Positions 40,601 through 53,911 of a stretch of 64,000 nt of DNA are shown here, piece by piece. The stretch is from Bathymodiolus brooksi. Lineage: Eukaryota > Mollusca > Bivalvia > Mytilida > Modiolidae. The position numbers and the translations under genes are program-made. The stretch is from NCBI GenBank assembly GCA_963680875.1, contig OY804584.1, forward strand, positions 94,818,031-94,882,030, read 5' to 3'. The notes beneath the pieces are model-generated. The model did not search any database, was not told the DNA's origin, and was given only the letters and a program-made list of their open reading frames with translations. Numbering within the stretch: the stretch's first letter is position 1; the number at the start of each line of letters is the position of its first letter.

Positions 40601-41660
40601 AGGACATGTATGCTCCACACAGGAATACAATAGCCATAAAGCAGGACATGTATGCTCCACACAGGAATACAATAGCCATAAAACAGGAAATGTATGCTCC
40701 ACACAGCAATACAGTAGCCATAAAACATGATAGGTATGCTCCACACAGGAATACAATAGCCATAAAGCAGGAAATGTATGCTTCACACAGCAATAAAATA
40801 ACCATAGCACAGGACATGTATGCTCCACACAGGAATTCAATAGCCATAAAACAGGACATGTATGCTCCACAGGAATACAATAGCCATAAAACAGGACATG
40901 TATGCTCAACACAGCAATACAATAGCCATAAAAAACGACATGTATGCTCCACACAGGAATACAATAGCCATAAAACAGGACATGTATGCTCCACACATCA
41001 ATACAATAGCCATAAAGCAGGACATGTATGCTCCACACAGCAATACAATAGCCATAAAACAGGACATGTATGCTCCACACAGCAATACAATAGCCATAAA
41101 ACAGGACATGTATGCTCCACACAGGAATACAATAGCCATAAAACAGGACATGTATCCTCCACACAGGAATACAATAGCCATAAAGCAGGACATGTATGCT
41201 CCACACAGCAATACAATAGCCATAAAACAGGACATGTATGCTCCACACAGCAATACAATAGCCATAAAACAGGACATGTATGCTCCACACAGTAATACAA
41301 TAGCCATAAAGCAGGACATGTATGCTCCACACAGGAATACAATAGCCATAAAACAGGATATGTATGCTCCACACAGCAATACAATAGCCATAAAACAGGA
41401 CATGTATGCTCCACACAGTAATACAATAGCCATAAAGCAGGACATGTATGCTCCACACAGCAATACAGTAGCCATAAAACATGATAGGTATGCTCCACAC
41501 AGGAATACAATAGCCGTAAAACAGGAAATGTATGCTTCACACAGCAATAAAATAACCATAGCACAGGACATGTATGCTCCACACAGGAATTCAATAGCCA
41601 TAAAACAGGACATGTATGCTCCACAGGAATACAATAGCCATAAAACAGGACATGTATGCT
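31621..41660 (+). repeat. Satellite super-block, copy 2 of a ~12-kb duplication
   Basis: Second copy of the block at 19711-29200. The marker TATGGTCC offset (11,910 bp) equals 284 monomers once the nine 2-base-short units between are counted. The region 33.0-36.4 kb has no close counterpart at the same offset and looks like inserted or independently expanded monomers. Confidence 0.85.
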
Positions 41661-44600
41661 CCACACAGCAATACAATAGCCATAAAACACGACATGTATG
41701 CTCCACACAGCAATACAATAGCCATAAAACAGGACATGTATGCTCCACACAGCAATACAATAGCCATAAAACACGACATGTATGCTCCACACAGCAATAC
41801 AATAGCCATAAAACAGGACATGTATGCTCCACACATCAATACAATAGCCATAAAGCAGGACATGTATGCTCCACACAGCAATACAATAGCCATAACACAG
41901 GAAATGTATGCTCCACACAGCAATGCAATAGCCATAAAACAGGACATGTATGCTCCACACAGGAATACAATAGCCATAAAACAGGACATGTATGCTCCAC
42001 ACAGGAATACAATAGCCATAAAGCAGGACATGTATGCTCCATACAGCAATACAATAGCCATAAAACAGGACATGTATGCTCCACACAGCAATACAATAGC
42101 CATAAAACAGGACATGTATGCTCCACACAGTAATACAATAGCCATAAAGCAGGACATGTATGCTCCACACAGGAATACAATAGCCATAAAACAGGATATG
42201 TATGCTCCACACAGCAATACAATAGCCATAAAACAGGACATGTATGCTCAACACAGTAATACAATTGCCATAAAGCAGGACATGTATGCTCCACACAGCA
42301 ATACAATAGCCATAAAACAGGACATGTATGCTCCACACAGGAATACAATAGCCATAAAACAGGACATGTATGCTCCACACAGGAATACAATAGCCATAAA
42401 ACAGGACATGTATGCTCCACACAGCAATACAATAGCCATAAAACAGGACATGTATGCTCCACACAGCAATACAATAGCCATAAAACAGGACATGTATGCT
42501 CCACACAGCAATACAATAGCCATAAAACAGGACATGTATGCTCCACACAGCAATGCAATAGCCATAAAACAGGACATGTATGTTCCACACAGGAATACAA
42601 TAGCCATAAAACAGGACATGTATGCTCCACACAGCAATACAATAGCCATAAAACAGGAAATGTATGCTCCACACAGGAATACAATAGCCATAAAACAGGA
42701 CATGTATCCTCCACACAGGAATACAATAGCCATAAAACAGGACATGTATGCTCCACACAGCAATACAATAGCCATAAAACAGGACATGTATGCTCCACAC
42801 AGCAATACAATAGCCATAAAACAGGACATGTATGCTCCACACAGGAATACAATAGCCATAAAACAGGACATGTATGCTCCACACAGCAATACAATAGCCA
42901 TAAAACAGGACATGTATGCTCCACACAGCAATACAATAGCCATAAAACAGGACATGTATGCTCCACACAGCAATACAATAGCCATAAAACAGGACATGTA
43001 TGCTCCACACAGCAATACAATAGCCATAAAACAGGACATGTATGTTCCACACAGGAATACAATAGCCATAAAACAGGACATGTATGCTCCACACAGCAAT
43101 ACAATAGCCATAAAACAGGAAATGTATGCTCCACACAGCAATACAATAGCCATAAAACAGGAAATGTATGCTCCACACAGGAATACCATAGCCATAAAAC
43201 AGGACATGTATGCTCCACACAGGAATACAATAGCCATAAAACAGGACATGTATGCTCCACACAGCAATACAATAGCCATAAAACAGGACATGTATGCTCC
43301 AAACAGGAATACAATAGCCATAAAACAGGACATGTCTGTTCCACACAGCAATACAATAGCCATAAAACAGGACATGTATGCTCCACACAGGAATACAATA
43401 GCCATAAAACAGGTCATGTATGCTCCACACAGGAATACAATAGCCATAAAACAGGACATGTATGCTCCACACAGGAATACAATAGCCATAAAACAGGACA
43501 TGTATGCTCCACACAGGAATACAATAGCCATAAAACAGGAAATGTATGCTCCACACAGGAATACAATAGCCATAAAACAGGACATGTATGCTCCACACAG
43601 GAATACAATAGCCATAAAACAGGACATGTATGCTCCACACAGCAATACAATAGCCATAAAACAGGTCATGTATGCTCCACACAGGAATACAATAGCCATA
43701 AAACAGGAAATGTATGCTCCACACAGGAATACAATAGCCATAAAACAGGACATGTATGCTCCACACAGGAATACAATAGCCATAAAACAGGACATGTATG
43801 CTCCACACAGGAATACAATAGCCATAAAACAGGTCATGTATGCTCCACACAGGAATACAATAGCCATAAAACAGGTCATGTATGCTCCACACAGGAATAC
43901 AATAGCCATAAAACAGGACATGTATGCTCCACACAGGAATACAATAGCCATAAAACAGGACATGTATGCTCCACACAGGAATACAATAGCCATAAAACAG
44001 GAAATGTATGCTCCACACAGGAATACAATAGCCATAAAACAGGACATGTATGCTCCACACAGGAATACAATAGCCATAAAACAGGACATGTATGCTCCAC
44101 ACAGGAATACAATAGCCATAAAACAGGACATGTATGCTCCACACAGGAATACAATAGCCATAAAACACGACATGTATGCTCCAATCAGGAATACAATAGC
44201 CATAAAACACGACATGTATGCTCCACACAGAAATACAATAGCCATAAAACAGGACATGTATGCTCCACACAGCAATACAATAGCCATAAAACAGGACATG
44301 TATGCTCCACACAGCAATACAATAGCCATAAAACAGGACATGTATGCTCCACACAGCAATACAATAGTCATAAAACAGGACATATATGCTCCACACAGCA
44401 ATACAATAGCCATAAAACAGGACATGTCTGTTCCACACAGCAATACAATAGCCATAAAACAGGAAATGTATGCTCCACACAGGAATACAATAGCCATAAA
44501 ACAGGAAATGTATGCTCCGCACAGGAATACAATAGCCATAAAACAGGAAATGTATGCTCCGCACAGGAATACAATAGCCATAAAACAGGACATGTATGCT

Positions 44601-47600
44601 CCACACAGGAATACAATAGCCATAAAACAAGACATGTATGCTCCACACAGGAATACAATAGCCATAAAACAGGACATGTATGCTCCACACATCAATACAA
44701 TAGCCATAAAACAGGACATGTATGCTCCACACAGCAATACAATAGCCATAAAACAGGACATGTATGCTCCACACAGGAATACAATAGCCATAAAACAGGA
44801 CATGTATGCTCCACACAGCAATACAATAGCCATAAAACAGGACATGTATGCTCCACACAGGAATACAATAGCCATAAAACAGGACATGTATGCTCCACAC
44901 AGGAATACAATAGCCATAAAACAGGACATGTATGCTCCACACAGTAATACAATAGCCATACAACAGGACATGTATGCTCCACACAGGAATACGATAGCCA
45001 TAAAACAGGACATGTATGCTCCACACAGCAATACAATAGCCATAAAACACGACATGTATGCTCCACACAGCAATACAATAGCCATAAAACAGGACATGTA
45101 TGCTCCACACAGGAATACAATAGCCATAAAACACGACATGTATGCTCCACACATCAATACAATAGCCATAAAGCAGGACATGTATGCTCCACACAGGAAT
45201 ACAATAGCCATAAAACAGGACATGTATGCTCCACACATCAATACAATAGCCATAAAACAGGACATGTATGCTCCACACATCAATACAATAGCCATAAAAC
45301 AGGACATGTATGCTCCACACAGCAATACAATAGCCATAAAACAGGACATGTATGCTCCACACAGGAATACAATAGCCATAAAACAGGACATGTATGCTCC
45401 ACACAGAAATACAATAGCCATAAAGCAGGACATGTATGCTCCACACAGGAATACAATAGCCATAAAACAGGACATGTATGCTCCACACAGGAATACAATA
45501 GCCATAAAACAGGACATGTATGCTCCACACAGGAATACAATAGCCATAAAACAGGACATGTATGCTCCACACAGGAATACAATAGCCATAAAACAGGACA
45601 TGTATGCTCCACACAGGAATACAATAGCCATAGAATAGGACATTTATGCTCCACACAGCAATACAATAGCCATAAAACAGGACATGTCTGTTCCACACAG
45701 GAATACAATAGCCATAAAACAGGAAATGTATGCTCCGCACAGGAATACAATAGCCATAAAACAGGACATGTATGCTCCACACAGCAATACAATAGCCATA
45801 AAACAGGACATATATGCTCCACACAGCAATACAATAGCCATAAAACAGGACATGTCTGTTCCACACAGGAATACAATAGCCATAAAACAGGAAATGTATG
45901 CTCCGCACAGGAATACAATAGCCATAAAACAGGACATGTATGCTCCACACAGGAATACAATAGCCATAAAACAGGACATGTATGCTCCACACAGTAATAC
46001 AATAGCCATAAAACAGGACATGTCTGTTCCACACATCAATACAATAGCCATAAAGCAGGACATGTATGCTCCACACAGGAATACAATAGCCATAAAACAG
46101 GACATGTATGCTCCACACAGGAATACAATAGCCATAAAACAGGACATGTATGCTCCACACAGTAATACAATAGCCATAAAACAGGACATGTATGCTCCAA
46201 ACAGGAATACAATAGCCATAAAACAGGACATGTATGCTCCACACAGGAATACAATAGCCATAAAACAGGACATGTATGCTCCACACAGCAATACAATAGA
46301 CATAAAACAGGACATGTATGCTCCACACAGGAATACAATAGCCATAAAACAGGACATGTATGCTCCACACAGCAATACAATAGCCATAAAACAGGACATG
46401 TATGCTCCAAACAGGAATACAATAGCCATAAAACAGGACATGTATGCTCCACACAGGAATACAATAGCCATAAAACAGGACATGTATGCTCCACACAGCA
46501 ATACAATAGACATAAAACAGGACATGTATGCTCCACACAGGAATACAATAGCCATAAAACACGACATGTATGCTCCACACAGCAATACAATAGCCATAAA
46601 ACAGGACATGTATGCTCCACACAGCAATACAATAGCCATAAAACAGGACATGTATGCTCCACACAGGAATACAATAGCCATAAAACAGGAAATGTATGCT
46701 CCACACAGCAATACAATAGCCATAAAACATGATAGGTATGCTCCACACAGGAATACAATAGCCGTAAAACAGGAAATGTATGCTCCACACAGCAATAAAA
46801 TAACCATAGCACAGAACATGTATGCTCCACACAGGAATTCAATAGCCATAAAACAGGACATGTATGCTCCACAGGAATACAATAGCCATAAAACAGGACA
46901 TGTATGCTCCACACAGCAATACAATAGCCATAAAACACGACATGTATGCTCCACACAGGAATACAATAGCCATAAAACAGGACATGTATGCTCCACACAG
47001 CAATACAATAGCCATAAAACAGGACATGTATGCTCCACACAGCAATACAATAGCCATAAAACAGGACATGTATTCTCCACACAGTAATACAATAGCCATA
47101 AAGCAGAACATGTATGCTCCACACAGGAATACAATAGCCATAAAACAGGACATGTATGCTCCACACAGCAATACAATAGCCATAAAACAGGACATGTCTG
47201 TTCCACACAGGAATACAATAGCCATAAAACAGGACATGTATGTTCCACACAGCAATACAATAGCCATAAAACAGGACATGTATGCTCCACACAGTAATAC
47301 AATAGCCATACAACAGGACATGTATGCTCCACACAGGAATACAATAGCCATAAAACAGGACATGTATGCTCCACACAGCAATACAATAGCCATAAAACAG
47401 GACATGTATGCTCCACACAGGAATACAATAGCCATAAAACAGGACATTTATGCTCCACACAGCAATACAATAGCCATAAAACAGGATATGTATGCTCCAC
47501 ACAGGAATACAAAAGCCATAAAACAGGACATATATGCTCCACACAGCAATACAATAGCCATAAAACAGGACATATCTGTTCCACACAGGAATACAATAGC

Positions 47601-50600
47601 CATAAAACAGGAAATGTATGCTCCACACAGGAATACAAAAGCCATAAAACAGGACATATATGCTCCACACAGCAATACAATAGCCATAAAACAGGACATA
47701 TCTGTTCCACACAGGAATACAATAGCCATAAAACAGGACATTTATGCTCCACACAGCAATACAATAGCCATAAAACAGGATATGTATGCTCCACACAGGA
47801 ATACAAAAGCCATAAAACAGGACATATATGCTCCACACAGCAATACAATAGCCATAAAACAGGACATATCTGTTCCACACAGGAATACAATAGCCATAAA
47901 ACAGGAAATGTATGCTCCACACAGGAATACAATAGCCATAAAACAGGAAATGTATGCTTCACACAGGAATACAATAGCCATAACACATGATAGGTATGCT
48001 CCACACAGGAATACAATAGCCGTAAAACAGGAAATGTATGCTCCACACAGCAATAAAATAACCATAGCACAGGACATGTATGCTCCACACAGAAATTCAA
48101 TAGCCATAAAACAGGACATGTATGCTCCACAGGAATACAATAGCCATAAAACAGGACATGTATGCTCCACACAGCAATACAATAGCCATAAAACACGACA
48201 TGTATGCTCCACACAGCAATACAATAGCCATAAAACAGAACATGTATGCTCCACACAGTAATACAATAGCCATAAAACAGGACATGTATGCTCCACACAG
48301 GAATACAATAGCCATAAAACAGAACATGTATGCTCCACACAGTAATACAATAGCCATAAAACAGGACATGTATGCTCCACACAGCAATACAATAGCCATA
48401 AAACAGAACATGTATGCTCCACACAGCAATACAATAGCCATAAAACAGGACATGTCTGTTCCACACAGCAATACAATAGCCATAAAACAGGACATGTATG
48501 CTCCACACAGTAATACAATAGCCATAAAACAGGACATGTATGCTCCACACAGCAATACAATAGCCATAAAACAGGACATGTATGCTCCACACAGTAATAC
48601 AATAGCCATAAAACAGGACATGTATGCTCCACACAGCAATACAATAGCCATAAAACACGACATGTATGCTCCACACAGAAATACAATAGCCATAAAACAG
48701 GACATGTATGCTCCACACAGCAATACAATAGCCATAAAACAGAACATGTATGCTCCACACAGAAATTCAATAGCCATAAAACAGGACATGTATGCTCCAC
48801 AGGAATACAATAGCCATAAAACAGGACATGTATGCTCCACACAGCAATACAATAGCCATAAAACAGGACATGTATGCTCCACACAGCAATACAATAGCCA
48901 TAAAACAGGACATGTATGCTCCACACAGGAATACAATAGCCATAAAACAGGACATGTATGCTCCACACAGCAATACAATAGCCATAAAACAGGAAATGTA
49001 TGCTCCAAACAGCAATAAAATAGCCATGAAGCAGGACATGTATGCTCCACACAGGAATACAATAGCCGTAAAACAGGAAATGTATGCTCCACACAGCAAT
49101 AACATAACCATAGCACAGGACATGTATGCTCAACACAGGAATTCAATAGCCATAAAACAGGACATGTATGCTCCACAGGAATACAATAGCCATAAAACAG
49201 GACATGTATGCTCCACACAGCAATACAATAGCCATAAAACAGGACATGTATGCTCCACACAGCAATACAATAGCCATAAAACAGGACATGTATGCTCCAC
49301 ACAGAAATACAATAGCCATAAAACACGACATGTATGCTCCACACAGCAATACAATAGCCATAAAACAGGACATGTATGCTCCACACCGGAATACAATAGC
49401 CATAACACAGGACATGCATGCTCCACACAGCAATACAATAGCCATAAAACAGGAAATGTATGCTCCAAACAGCAATAAAATAGCCATAAAGCAGGACATG
49501 TATGCTCCACACAGGAATACAATAGCCGTAAAACAGGAAATGTATGCTCCACACAGCAATAACATAACCATAGCACAGGACATGTATGCTCCACACAGGA
49601 ATTCAATAGCCATAAAACAGGACATATATGCTCCACAGGAATACAATAGCCATAAAACAGGACATGTATGCTCCACACAGGAATACAATAGCCATAAAAC
49701 AGGACATGTATGCTCCACACAGCAATACAATAGCCATAAAACAGGACATGTATGCTCCACACAGCAATACAATAGCCATAAAACAGGACATGTATGCTCC
49801 ACACAGTAATACAATAGCCATAAAGCAGGAAATGTATGCTCCACACAGGAATACAATAGCCATAAAACAGGACATGTATGCTCCACACAGCAATACAATA
49901 GCCATAAAACAGGACATGTATGCTCCACACAGGAATACAATGGCCATAAAACAGGACATGTATGCTCCACACAGGAATACAATAGCCATAAAACAGGACA
50001 TGTATGCTCCAAACAGCAATACAATAGCCATAAAACAGGACATGTATGCTCCACACAGCAATACAATAGCCATAAAACAGGACATGTCTGTTCCACACAG
50101 GAATACAATAGCCATAAAACAGGACATGTATGCTCCACACAGCAATACAATAGCCATAAAACAGGACATGTATGCTCCACACAGCAATACAATAGCCATA
50201 AAGCAGGACATGTATGCTCCACACAGCAATACAATAGCCATAAAACAAGACATGTATGCTCCACACAGGAATACAATAGCCATAAAACAGGACATGTATG
50301 CTCCACACAGGAATACAATAGCCATAAAACAGGACATGTATGCTCCACACAGCAATACAATAGCCATAAAACAGGACATGTATGCTCCACACAGCAATAC
50401 AATAGCCATAAAACACGACATGTATGCTCCACACAGGAATACAATAGCCATAAAACACGACATGTATGCTCCACACAGGAATACAATAGCCATAAAACAA
50501 GATATGTATGCTCCACACATCAATACAATAGCCATAAAACAGGACATGTATGCTCCACACAGCAATACAATAGCCATAAAACAGGACATGTATGCTCCAC

Positions 50601-51171
50601 ACAGCAATACAATAGCCATAAAACAGGACATGTATGCTCCACACAGCAATACACTAGCCATAAAACAGGAAATGTATGCTCCACACAGGAATACAATAGC
50701 CATAAAACAGGAAATGTATGCTCCACACAGTAATACAATAGCCATAAAACAGGACATGTATGCTCCACACAGCAATACAATAGCCATAAAACAGGACATG
50801 TATGCTCCACACAGAAATACAATAGCCGTAAAACAGGAAATGTATGCTCCACACAGCAATAAAATAACCATAGCACAGGACATGTATGCTCCACACAGGA
50901 ATTCAATAGCCATAAAGCAGGACATGTATGCTCCACACAGCAATACAATAGCCATAAAACAGGATATGTATGCTCCACACAGCAATACAATAGCCATAAA
51001 ACAGGACATGTATGCTCCACACAGGAATACAATAGCCATAAAACAGGACATGTATGCTCCACACAGGAATACAATAGCCATAAAACAGGACATGTATGCT
51101 CCACACAGCAATACAATAGCCATAAAACAGGACATGTATGCTCCACACAGGAATACAATAGCCATACAACA

Positions 51172-51402
51172 GGTCTCGTATGCTCCACACAGGAGTACAA
51201 TAGCCATAAAGCAAGACAGGACAGGAATACAATAGCCATAAAACAGAACATGTATGCTCCACACAGGAATACAATAGCCATACAACAGGTCTTGTATGCT
51301 CCACACAGGAGTACAATAGCCATAAAGCAAGACAGGACAGGAATACAATAGCCATAAAACAGAACATGTATGCTCCACACAGGAATACAATAACCATAAA
51401 AC
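51172..51402 (+). repeat. Satellite doublet with 32-bp truncated monomers
   Basis: Two copies of a 116-bp sub-repeat (42+32+42) begin at 51172 and 51288. In each, a monomer carries AAGACAGGACAGGAATAC, which lacks 10 net bases including the ATGTATGCTCC core. These are the only monomers shortened by more than two bases. Confidence 0.85.
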
Positions 51403-52506
51403 AGGTCATGTATGCTCCACACAGTAATACAATAGCCATAAAACAGGACATGTATGCTCCACACAGCAATACAATAGCCATAAAACAGGACATGTATGCT
51501 CCACACAGGAATACAATAGCCATAAAACAGGACATGTATGCTCCACACAGCAATACAATAGCCATAAAACAGGACATGTATGCTCCACACAGGAATACAA
51601 TAGCCATAAAACAGGACATGTATGCTCCACACAGGAATACAATAGCCATAAAACAGGACATGTATGCTCCACACAGCAATACAATAACCATAAAACAGGA
51701 CATGTATGCTCCACACAGGAATACAATAACCATAAAACAGGTCATGTATGCTCCACACAGTAATACAATAACCATAAAACAGGACATGTATGCTCCACAC
51801 AGCAATACAATAGCCATAAAACAGAACATGTATGCTCCACACAGGAATACAATAGCCATAAAACAGGACATGTATGCTCCACACAGCAATACAATAGCCA
51901 TAAAACAGAACATGTATGCTCCACACAGGAATACAATAACCATAAAACAGGACATGTATGCTCCACACAGCAATACAATAACCATAAAACAGGACATGTA
52001 TGCTCCACACAGGAATACAATAACCATAAAACAGGTCATGTATGCTCCACACAGTAATACAATAACCATAAAACAGGACATGTATGCTCCACACAGTAAT
52101 ACAATAGCCATAAAACAGGACATGTATGGTCCACACAGAAATACAATAGCCATAAAACAGGACATGTATGCTCCACACAGGAATACAATAGCCATAAAAC
52201 AGGACATGTATGCTCCACACAGCAATACAATAACCATAAAACAGGACATGTATGCTCCACACAGGAATACAATAACCATAAAACAGGTCATGTATGCTCC
52301 ACACAGTAATACAATAACCATAAAACAGGACATGTATGCTCCACACAGCAATACAATAGCCATAAAACAGAACATGTATGCTCCACACAGGAATACAATA
52401 GCCATAAAACAGGACATGTATGCTCCACACAGCAATACAATAGCCATAAAACAGAACATGTATGCTCCACACAGGAATACAATAACCATAAAACAGGTCA
52501 TGTATG
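51403..52506 (+). repeat. Nested satellite blocks of 8, 7, 6 and 5 monomers
   Basis: Monomers with AACCATAAAACAGGTCATG recur at intervals of 336, 294, 252 and 210 bp (starts near 51403, 51739, 52033, 52285, 52495). Each block is exactly one monomer shorter than the one before. Confidence 0.8.
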
Positions 52507-52985
52507 CTCCACACAGTAATACAATAACCATAAAACAGGACATGTATGGTCCACACAGCAATACAATAGCCATAAAACAGGACATGTATGCTCCACACAG
52601 GAATACAATAACCATAAAACAGGACATGTATGCTCCACACAGAAATACAATAGCCATAAAACAGGACATGTATGCTCCACACAGCAATACAATAGCCATA
52701 AAACAGGACATGTATGCTCCACACAGTAATACAATAGCCATAAAACAGGACATGTATGCTCCACACAGCAATACAATAGCCATAAAACAGGACATGTATG
52801 CTCCACACAGCAATACAATAGCCATAAAACAGGATATGTATGCTCCACACAGGAATACAATAGCCATAAAACAGGACATGTATGCTCCACACAGGAATAC
52901 AATAGCCATAAAACAGGACATGTATGCTCCACACAGGAATACAATAGCCATAGAATAGGACATTTATGCTCCACACAGGAATACT

Positions 52986-53344
52986 CACTAAGATAAGCAC
53001 TGAGCAACATGAACCCCACGAAAACCACGGAGTAGTTCAAGTGTTCCGGATGAGGTAAGCAGTTCATGCTCCACTAGTGGTTCCTGTCGTATTACTCTAT
53101 AAATCCGGTGATAACTAATATTCAATGACATGTCATGAACGCGAAAAGAAGGAAGAGTTTGTGACTACGACAAATGGTACATATATGTTTTCATCTTTGA
53201 CACGGATATTACGTCACGGTTTGCCATGTTATAATGGCGATCATAAAGATTTCAGTAGTTTCTTTGCTTGTCGTAACCTTATAACAGGAAATGTTGATAG
53301 GAAACATAAGCTCGTGAATAGTGTATCAGCTGGAAGTTGGAATC
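52986..53344 (-). repeat. RT-derived repeat, right of the satellite
   Basis: Starts CTCACTAAGATAAGCACTGA, where other copies have AAACT-AAGATTGAGCA, then CATGAACCCCAC, a CCGGATGAGGTAAGCAG block and TGCTCCAC. These are the ordered landmarks of the dispersed repeat. Read on the minus strand it corresponds to the C-terminal and 3' part of the RT-type element. No intact frame remains on the minus strand. It is interrupted at about 53345 by a SINE tail. Confidence 0.65.
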
Positions 53345-53520
53345 GGGATAATGTGGCCGAGTAGAGCGACATGTTGTCTCAGTGAGCAAGCAAACATTCA
53401 GCTAAGTGTCTTGGACTAGTGCATGGCGGGCACTATTATCATCTTAGCAACTGAAAATTGTTCATGCCATGATATAGCTGAAAAATTTGCTCATTAAACA
53501 ACAATCACTCACTCACTAGA
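53345..53520 (+). mobile_element. SINE 3' fragment
   Basis: GAGCGACATG, CAGTGAGCAAGC, AGCTAAGTG, GGACTAGTGCA and a terminal CACTCACTCACTA match the body of the SINE at 55114-55460. The tRNA-like head is missing. Confidence 0.65.
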
Positions 53521-53852
53521 TGTAGCAATCACACAACACAGAAATAATACTGTTGTTTTCTCTATAGTCTTTATTCTTTTTGTAAAAACAGAATTGTTAC
53601 TAAATTATCAGTATGTAACGTTGACAATAACTTTTTCTTAAACTAGTTTTATTCATAGCCTATGAAAGCATTCCTCTTGGGTTTAACAGTGAAAATATAG
53701 GTATATACCAGCTCAAGGAAATCCAAGCTATGTCATTACATTAAGTTTCAACATTCACGGGCCTACTGTCTGCAAAAATCCCAATTTTAATGTCTTTCTA
53801 ATTTGTAGCTTACATTTGTCTTATGACATTTTTGTTAATTGATACTTTACAG

Positions 53853-53911
53853 TACATTTTCAAAGAACACCAGAGAAAGAAAAGGCAGAAGATTTGAAAT
53901 CCAAGTTCCAA
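53853..53911 (+). CDS. GCLC: GCLC exon c
   Basis: Acceptor TTTACAG ending at 53852, donor GTAAGAA at 53912. With the two bases carried over from exon b it reads STFSKNTRERKGRRFEIQVP, matching STLTRNIRHRRGEKVVINVP of animal GCLC in length and pattern. It ends after one base of the next codon. Only 59 bases long, it lies directly downstream of the satellite intron and keeps the frame between 12592 and 55537. Confidence 0.88.

Larger units (their letters stand above)
13725..52985 (+). repeat. Giant 42-bp satellite array, about 936 monomers
   Basis: Head-to-tail monomers of 42 bp, all in one orientation, built around CATAAAACAGGACATGTATG followed by a CTCCACACAG block. The main variable position is the base after CACACAG, where G, C, T and A all occur. 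From the first ATGTATGCTCC (13749) to the last equivalent (52962) is 39,213 bp. Adding back 18 units short by 2, one short by 1 and two short by 10 gives exactly 935 periods. Because 42 is a multiple of three and the consensus lacks stops in most frames, very long frames appear on both strands, such as a 14-residue MYAPHRNTIAIKQD repeat. R/S changes at the variable base and the 2-base deletions argue against a protein. It fills one GCLC intron. Confidence 0.98.

Noticed and set aside
13725..52985. CRISPR array
   Set aside because: Repeats are directly adjacent without unique spacers, the host is eukaryotic, and there are no cas genes.
53185..53220. FSSLTRILRHG in one frame, resembling the STLTRNIRHRRG stretch of GCLC
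   Set aside because: It lies inside the dispersed repeat, has no suitable splice sites or phase, and the true exon with correct phase is at 53853-53911.
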